From Plantactinospora endophytica (lineage in GTDB: Bacteria > Actinomycetota > Actinomycetes > Mycobacteriales > Micromonosporaceae), in the NCBI RefSeq assembly GCF_016862915.1, contig NZ_BONW01000008.1, positions 62,001 through 126,000 on the forward strand: a stretch of DNA of 64,000 nt, given 5' to 3'. A program made the position numbers and the translations under genes. Below, one piece after another: positions 59,274 through 64,000 of this stretch; the first letter of the stretch is position 1, and each line of letters starts with the position of its first letter. The notes below the pieces were generated by a model that was given only the letters and a program-made list of their open reading frames with translations, was not told the origin of the DNA and did not search any database.

Positions 59274-60754
59274 CTCAGCAACCCCCCGCCGAGTACGTCG
59301 AGCAGCCCGCCGGTCCGCCCGTTCGTCGCCCCGTCCGGCGGCGGCAGCAGGCAGCCGGGGGAGAGGATGGCGCCCAGCGGCAGCTTGGTGCCGGGCGGGA
59401 AGATCGTGCCCGGCGGCACCACCCCGCCCGGTGGCAACAGCCCGCCGGGCGGCAGCACCGACCCGGGGCGGAGCAGTTCGCAGTCCGGCGGCAACTCGCA
59501 CTCCGGCAACAGCGGTGGCAGCCAGTCGATCGGCAGCAGCCCGCCGACCGGTAGGCAGACCGGTGGCAGTACGCCGGGCAGCAGTGGCCCGACCCCGCCC
59601 GGCCGATCGTTTCCGGTGCCGCCGCCGGGGCGCTGCCCGCCGCCCGTCGATCCGGGCCGGCCGCCGCTCGTACTGCCGCCCGGCCGGGTGCCGCTCCTCG
59701 ACGGCGGTTTCGCCACCGGCTTGGCCGAGAAGAGGTTGGCCAGGATGGCGGCGGCGTCCAGGTCGGCGGTGAGCGACAGGTTGATGTAGTCCCCGACGAT
59801 CGCCCCGGTCACGTTCGGCGGGAACGGGTACGACAGCATGAAGTCCAGCGACTTCGGCAGGGCGTCGCCGGCCCGGACGAGTTGTTCGAGGGTCGGTTGG
59901 AGCGCCTTCAGGCTCGCCACCAGATCCTCCCGGCTCTCGGTGACCACCCGTGCGCCCACCCGGCCCAACTCGCCGAGGGCGGTCAGCGCGTCACTGAGCT
60001 GCTCCCGCTGCTCGGCCAGTACGGTGAGGCCGGGATCGAGCGCGGAGAGAGCGTCGCCGATCACGGCCCGCTGCCGGGCCAGCCGGCCGGTGAGCCGGTC
60101 GAGGGCGTCCACCGCCCGGACCAGGTCCGCCTTCTGCCGGTCGAGTCCGGTCACGAAGGCGTCCAACTGGCGCAGCGCGTCCCGGGCGGCCGGCTCCCGG
60201 CCCTCCAGCGCGGCCGACAGCTCCTGGTTGATCGTCTTGAGCTGGGCCAGCCCGCCGCCGTTCAGCAGCAGCCCGAGCGCGGCGAGTACCTCCTCGACCT
60301 CCGCCGACCGTTTCGTCCGGGCCAGCGGGATGACGGCGTCGTCGTCGAGTTGCCCGGCGGGTGCCTCGGTGACCGGGGCGGCGAGCGCGACGTACTTCTC
60401 GCCGAGCAGGCTGGTCTGGCGTACGGCGGCGGTGGCGTTGCCCGGCAGCTTCACCGCACGGTCGATCCGGAGCCGGACCAGGGCCGTCCAGCCGCGTAGC
60501 GAGATCTTCTCCACGCTGCCCACCGTGACGTCGTTGACCTTGACGGATGCCTGCGGCACCAGGTCGAGCACGTCGGTGAACTCCGCCGTGACCCGGTAGG
60601 CCGGCCCGCTCGGCGCGCCGCCGGGCAGCGGCAGATCGGCCAGGTCCGGCGCGGTGCAGCCGGCAACCCCGACCGTCGCCGCGAGCAGCGCCGCCCCCAC
60701 CCGAGCCGCTCGCCGCACCGGACGCCCCGCACAAGTCCACCCGGCGCGGTTCAT
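59270..60754 (-). CDS. mceE: MCE family lipoprotein MceE
   Basis: The 494-residue protein has a lipoprotein signal with lipobox VGVAGC near residue 33, an MCE domain (about 52-130; DLVPQASVKVNDVTVGSV), a helical region to about 340, then a roughly 140-residue Gly/Pro tail. The tail ends in near-perfect six-residue repeats (LPPGG- and PPGT-type, about 440-480) and contains five cysteines. The lipobox and position identify the MceE subunit. Overlaps of 4 bases with mceD and mceF indicate one translationally coupled operon. Confidence 0.93.
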   Translation of the reverse strand: MNRAGWTCAGRPVRRAARVGAALLAATVGVAGCTAPDLADLPLPGGAPSGPAYRVTAEFTDVLDLVPQASVKVNDVTVGSVEKISLRGWTALVRLRIDRAVKLPGNATAAVRQTSLLGEKYVALAAPVTEAPAGQLDDDAVIPLARTKRSAEVEEVLAALGLLLNGGGLAQLKTINQELSAALEGREPAARDALRQLDAFVTGLDRQKADLVRAVDALDRLTGRLARQRAVIGDALSALDPGLTVLAEQREQLSDALTALGELGRVGARVVTESREDLVASLKALQPTLEQLVRAGDALPKSLDFMLSYPFPPNVTGAIVGDYINLSLTADLDAAAILANLFSAKPVAKPPSRSGTRPGGSTSGGRPGSTGGGQRPGGGTGNDRPGGVGPLLPGVLPPVCLPVGGLLPIDWLPPLLPECELPPDCELLRPGSVLPPGGLLPPGGVVPPGTIFPPGTKLPLGAILSPGCLLPPPDGATNGRTGGLLDVLGGGLLR

Positions 60755-62013
60755 GCGACACCTCGCAGGATTCCGCCGAGGGTGCGGTCGAGCGACACCT
60801 CCGGGCCGGGCGCTCCCGGTGCCGGTGACGTGCTGCCGTCGGTCGGGGAACCGGTGGCCGGCGGCTGCGGCGTCGCCGGGGCCGGCTTCGCGCCGGGCGG
60901 CAGGTTCAGCAGCTTGCGCAGTTCCTCGGGGAGCGGGAGCCGTTTGAGGTTCAGGGTTTCGGCCAGCTCGAAGCAGCGCTTCGGCACCTTCGGCGCAGGC
61001 AGCGCGTCGGCCAGCGCCGCGCAGGCGTACGCGGCCGGGTCGTACGGACCGAGCAGGTTGTCCCGGGTGTCCAGGGTGCCGGAGCGGGCGTTGTACGCCA
61101 GGTTCAGGTTGGACAGCGTCAGCGGTGCCAGGTCGAGGATCTTGATGATCGCCTTCTGCTGCCGGACCAGTACGTTCGTCACCTCCGCCAGCCCGTCCAC
61201 ATTGGATTTCAGGGCGGCTCTGTTGTCCCGGACGAACCGGGTCACCTCGCCGAGTGCGGTGGCGAGATTGCGCAGCGCGGCGGCCAGGTCGTCCCGTTCG
61301 GCGGCGAGCTGGGCGGCCACCTCGGCGAGTTGGGAGTTGAACGCCCGCACCTGCTGGTCGCTGCGGGCCAGCGCGGTGGTGAACCGTTGCAGGTTCGCCA
61401 CCGTGCCGAACAGGTCCTGCCGGCCGTCGGCGAGGGTGTCCAGGGCCCGGGACAGCCCGTCCAGGGTGTCGTGCAGCTCCTCGCCGTTGCCGGCCAGGTT
61501 CGCCCGGGCGGTGCCGAGCAGGTCGTCCAGCGCGCCGTCGGCGTTCGCGCCCGCCGGCCCGAGCGCCCGGTTGAACTCGTCCAGCGCCCGGAAGATGTCG
61601 TCGATCTCCATCGGCGCCATCGTCCGGTCCACCGACAGCTCCGCGCCGTCGGGCAGCCGGGCGCCGCCGGAGTAGGCCGGGGTGAGCTGCACGTACCGGT
61701 CGCTGACCAGGCTCGGCGGCACGATCACCGCTGACGCGTCGGCCGGGATGTCATGCCGGGCGTCGTAGCGCAGTTCCATCCGGACCGTACGCCCGGCCGG
61801 CACGATCGAGACGACCTCGCCGATCCGCACCCCGAGCACCCGTACGTCGGAGCCGGGGTGGATGCCGACTGCCCGGGTGAAGTGCGCTACGAGGTGACGT
61901 TGAGGTGTGCCCGGGTGCAGCACCACGAACGCCGCCGAGGCGACCACCAGCACGGTCACCCCGGCGGCGAGCAGCGCCCGTCGACGGTTCGGCAACCCGG
62001 CGAACCGGCCCAT
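60751..62013 (-). CDS. mceD: MCE family protein MceD
   Basis: The 420-residue protein has a membrane helix (about 13-33) and an MCE domain (about 40-115; GIHPGSDVRVLGVRIGEVVSI). A long helical region follows with heptad-like Leu/Asp/Arg pattern (LAEVAAQLAAERDDLAAALR), and a Pro-rich tail. The paired Cys YACAAL and KRCFEL near residue 350 are typical of this subunit. ATG at 62013 shares one base with the mceC stop (TGATG). Confidence 0.93.
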   Translation of the reverse strand: MGRFAGLPNRRRALLAAGVTVLVVASAAFVVLHPGTPQRHLVAHFTRAVGIHPGSDVRVLGVRIGEVVSIVPAGRTVRMELRYDARHDIPADASAVIVPPSLVSDRYVQLTPAYSGGARLPDGAELSVDRTMAPMEIDDIFRALDEFNRALGPAGANADGALDDLLGTARANLAGNGEELHDTLDGLSRALDTLADGRQDLFGTVANLQRFTTALARSDQQVRAFNSQLAEVAAQLAAERDDLAAALRNLATALGEVTRFVRDNRAALKSNVDGLAEVTNVLVRQQKAIIKILDLAPLTLSNLNLAYNARSGTLDTRDNLLGPYDPAAYACAALADALPAPKVPKRCFELAETLNLKRLPLPEELRKLLNLPPGAKPAPATPQPPATGSPTDGSTSPAPGAPGPEVSLDRTLGGILRGVA

Positions 62014-62996
62014 CAGCGACCTCCCGTCGGCACGTACGGCTGGAGCAGCCCGCGAAGGTAGGAGTCGAACCACCGGCCGTTGCCGAGCACGTTGGTGAAC
62101 GCGTCCAGGAACGGCCCCATCGTCTGCAACGTGCGTTCCAGGTCGTCCCGGTTGCGTTGCAGGGTGGCCACCACCCCGCGCAACTGCCGCAGTGTCGGCT
62201 CCAGCGTGGCGCGGTTGTCGGCGACCAGCCCGGAGAGTTGGGCGGCCAGGTCACGGGTGCCGACCAGCAACTCGTGGATGGCGTCCCGCCGTCGGTGCAC
62301 CTCGTCGAGCAGCGCGGTCCCGTCGGCGACCAGGGCGCGGAACTCCTCGTCCCGGTCGGCCAGTACGTCCGTCACACCCCGCGCCCGTTCCAGGAGTTGC
62401 CGCAGCTCGGCGTCCCGGCTGGCGACCGTGCGGGACAGCCGGGAGAGCCCGTCCAGCGAGGAACGCACGCTTCCCGGGGTGTCGGCGAACGTCTCCGCGA
62501 GGGTGCGGAACGCGGTCGCCAACTGCGCGGTGTCGATCTCGTCGAGCGTGCCGGCGAGCCCGGTGACCGCCTGCATCACGTCGAACGGCGACGCGGTGCG
62601 GTCCAGCGGGATCTCCGCGTCCTCGGCCAGCCGACCCGGCCCGGCCGGCGCCAGCGCCAGGTACTTCTGGCCGAGCACCGTCTTGATCCGGATCGTCGCA
62701 CCGGTCTCCCGGCCGAGCCGCAGGTCGCCGTCGTCGATCCGGAACCGCACCCGGACGTACGGGCCGGCGTCGCCCCGGGCCAGGTCGACCTCGGTCACCT
62801 CGCCGACGCGTACCCCGGCGACCCGCACCTCGTTCCCCTCGGTCAGCCCGCTGGCGTCCCGGAACGCCGCCGCGTACGCCGGGTCGCCGATCGCGGACAG
62901 GTCGTCGAGCCGGAACGCCGTCAGCAGTACCCCGGTCAGCAGCACCAGCCCGACCGCGCCGACGGCGACGAGATTCCGTTCCCGGAACGGCTTCAC
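62013..62996 (-). CDS. mceC: MCE family protein MceC
   Basis: The 327-residue protein has a membrane helix (about 9-28), an MCE domain (about 37-118; GLTEGNEVRVAGVRVGEVTEV) with VLGQKYLAL, and an extended helical region, but no Pro-rich tail. The GTG start overlaps the mceB stop by 4 bases. By order it is the third of the six MCE subunits. It is shorter than the D, E and F subunits because it ends at the helical region. Confidence 0.93.
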   Translation of the reverse strand: MKPFRERNLVAVGAVGLVLLTGVLLTAFRLDDLSAIGDPAYAAAFRDASGLTEGNEVRVAGVRVGEVTEVDLARGDAGPYVRVRFRIDDGDLRLGRETGATIRIKTVLGQKYLALAPAGPGRLAEDAEIPLDRTASPFDVMQAVTGLAGTLDEIDTAQLATAFRTLAETFADTPGSVRSSLDGLSRLSRTVASRDAELRQLLERARGVTDVLADRDEEFRALVADGTALLDEVHRRRDAIHELLVGTRDLAAQLSGLVADNRATLEPTLRQLRGVVATLQRNRDDLERTLQTMGPFLDAFTNVLGNGRWFDSYLRGLLQPYVPTGGR

Positions 62997-64000
62997 CGGG
63001 CACCTCCCGATCCGGCACAGCGGGCGGCCTGGGAACTGAACGTCGCCGGATTGACGCCCTGCCCGCCCAGCGCCAGCCGGCCGTCGAAGTCGCAGACGAA
63101 GAGGTTGAGCCAGGACCCGTGCGACGCGACCCGGGTCAGCGCCTCGTACCGGTCCGGCAGCCGGCCCAGGGTGCCGTCGATGACCGCCGCGTTTCGGTTC
63201 AACGTGCCGGCGAGTTCGCCGAGTTCGGTGACGTCGGCGGCGAGCGCCGGCCGGGCGTCGGTCAGCAGCGCGGCGGTGCTGCCGGTGAGCTTGCCGAGGT
63301 TGACCAGTGCCGCCCCGATCGCCTCGCGGTCGCCGGCCAGCCCGGTGACGAACTGCTGCAACGAGCGGATCGTCTGGTCGAGTTCGGCGTCCCGGGAGTC
63401 GAGGGTGGCCAGTACCGAGTTGAGGTTGGTCACCACCCGGCCGATCACCGCGTCCCGGTCGGCCAGGGTGTTAGTCAGCGAGGCGGTGTGCGCCAGCAGG
63501 CTGGAGACCGTACCGCCCTCGCCCTGGAGCACCTGGATGATCTCGTACGCCAGCTTGTTGACGTCCTCCGGCGTCAGTGCGGTGAACAGTGGCCGGAACC
63601 CGTTGAAGAGTGTGGTCAGGTCGAGGGCCGGGGTGGTCTGGCTCAGCGGGATCAGCCCGCCGGGCCGGAGTGGCGGTCCACCGCCGGGGCCTTCGGCGAG
63701 CGCCACGTACCGCTGGCCGATCAGGTTGCGGTAGCGGATCTTCGCCCGCACCGTGCCGCTCAGCGGCACCTCCTCGGTCAGCGTCAGGGTCACCTCGGCG
63801 ACGGTGTTCTCGACCACCCGGATCTCGTCGACCTGCCCCACCCGCACTCCGGCGATCCGCACGTCGTCGCCGGGCAGCAGGCCGGTGACGTCGGTGAACC
63901 GGGCCCGGTAACTCGTGCCGCCGAACTCCAACGACCCGAGCGCCTGGCCGAGCACCCCGGTGAGCAGCACCGTCAGCACCGCGAACGCGACCAGCTTGAC
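62993..64000 (-). CDS. mceB: MCE family protein MceB, 5' end outside window
   Basis: The frame is still open at base 64000, so the N-terminal few residues and start codon are missing; about 335 residues remain. The N-terminal helix is partly present (KLVAFAVLTVLLTGVLGQ), followed by the MCE domain (GLLPGDDVRIAGVRVGQVDEI, NLIGQRYVAL), the helical region and a Cys-containing end (FVCDFDGRL, ARC). It is presumably preceded by mceA and the YrbE permease genes outside the window. Confidence 0.92.
   Translation of the reverse strand, partial: VKLVAFAVLTVLLTGVLGQALGSLEFGGTSYRARFTDVTGLLPGDDVRIAGVRVGQVDEIRVVENTVAEVTLTLTEEVPLSGTVRAKIRYRNLIGQRYVALAEGPGGGPPLRPGGLIPLSQTTPALDLTTLFNGFRPLFTALTPEDVNKLAYEIIQVLQGEGGTVSSLLAHTASLTNTLADRDAVIGRVVTNLNSVLATLDSRDAELDQTIRSLQQFVTGLAGDREAIGAALVNLGKLTGSTAALLTDARPALAADVTELGELAGTLNRNAAVIDGTLGRLPDRYEALTRVASHGSWLNLFVCDFDGRLALGGQGVNPATFSSQAARCAGSGGAR

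Noticed and set aside
1-64000. Insertion sequences, prophage or attachment sites
   Set aside because: No transposase, integrase or tRNA-flanked direct repeats were recognised; the repeats present are short, local and unrelated to each other.

Overview
The window is about 64 kb of very GC-rich DNA, with dense, short-gapped, often translationally coupled genes, frequent GTG starts, SARP/AfsR-type regulators, a daunorubicin-type ABC pair and an mce cluster. This points to a filamentous actinobacterium, most likely Micromonosporaceae; that placement is inferred from gene content and style, not from a marker gene. No rRNA, tRNA, CRISPR array, insertion sequence, prophage or complete biosynthetic cluster is visible. 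The region reads as ordinary chromosome with accessory regulator/enzyme cassettes.

Layout. 1-5.4 kb: 3' part of a CapA-like gene, then a NarL-type two-component system with an ABC-2 exporter. 5.5-8.8 kb: flavin-dependent monooxygenase plus FMN reductase, a hypothetical gene and an aldo/keto reductase. 9-10.5 kb: the iron-sulfur and FAD subunits of a PaoABC-type molybdenum enzyme without its catalytic subunit. 10.7-16.1 kb: an AfsR/SARP-STAND regulator and a DrrAB-like exporter. 16.3-19.9 kb: a TetR/short-chain dehydrogenase pair with two readable operators, then an SPFH protein paired with an NAD-kinase-fold protein. 20-21.9 kb: formamidase, an FmdB-like zinc ribbon and DUF427. 22-26.3 kb: a second NarL-type two-component system with an MMPL transporter. 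26.5-27.2 kb: a secreted zinc DD-peptidase. 27.4-34.0 kb: one leftward run encoding a small secreted protein, MoxR, DUF58, VWA, an HtrA-like protease and an OmpR-type two-component system.

34.4-43.99 kb: an HxlR-controlled reductase/metallo-hydrolase pair, a lipase-like secreted hydrolase, a HTH protein, a secreted EEP-fold protein, a TetR/SRPBCC pair and a second SARP-STAND regulator. 44.3-49 kb: htpG, a DagK-like lipid kinase, a HAD phosphatase and smpB. 49-56.2 kb: a FusB-related FBP protein with a divergent TetR gene, methyltransferase, GDSL hydrolase, APH-like kinase, small secreted and acidic proteins and a metallophosphoesterase. 56.3-64 kb: the distal part of an mce operon (mceB truncated by the window edge, then C, D, E, F and two Mce-associated proteins), all leftward and overlapping by 1-4 bases.

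Three themes recur. (1) Divergent regulator/target pairs have operators legible in the sequence (16.9, 34.9, 40.3 and 49.5 kb). (2) Many first genes have a -10-like hexamer 6-7 bases before the start codon, which suggests leaderless mRNAs. (3) Short tandem repeats (5-41 bp units) repeatedly start at or across a stop codon and run into the downstream spacer. The strongest candidates for less-described biology are the SPFH/NAD-kinase-like pair and the seven-gene MoxR/VWA/HtrA/sensor run headed by a small secreted protein.
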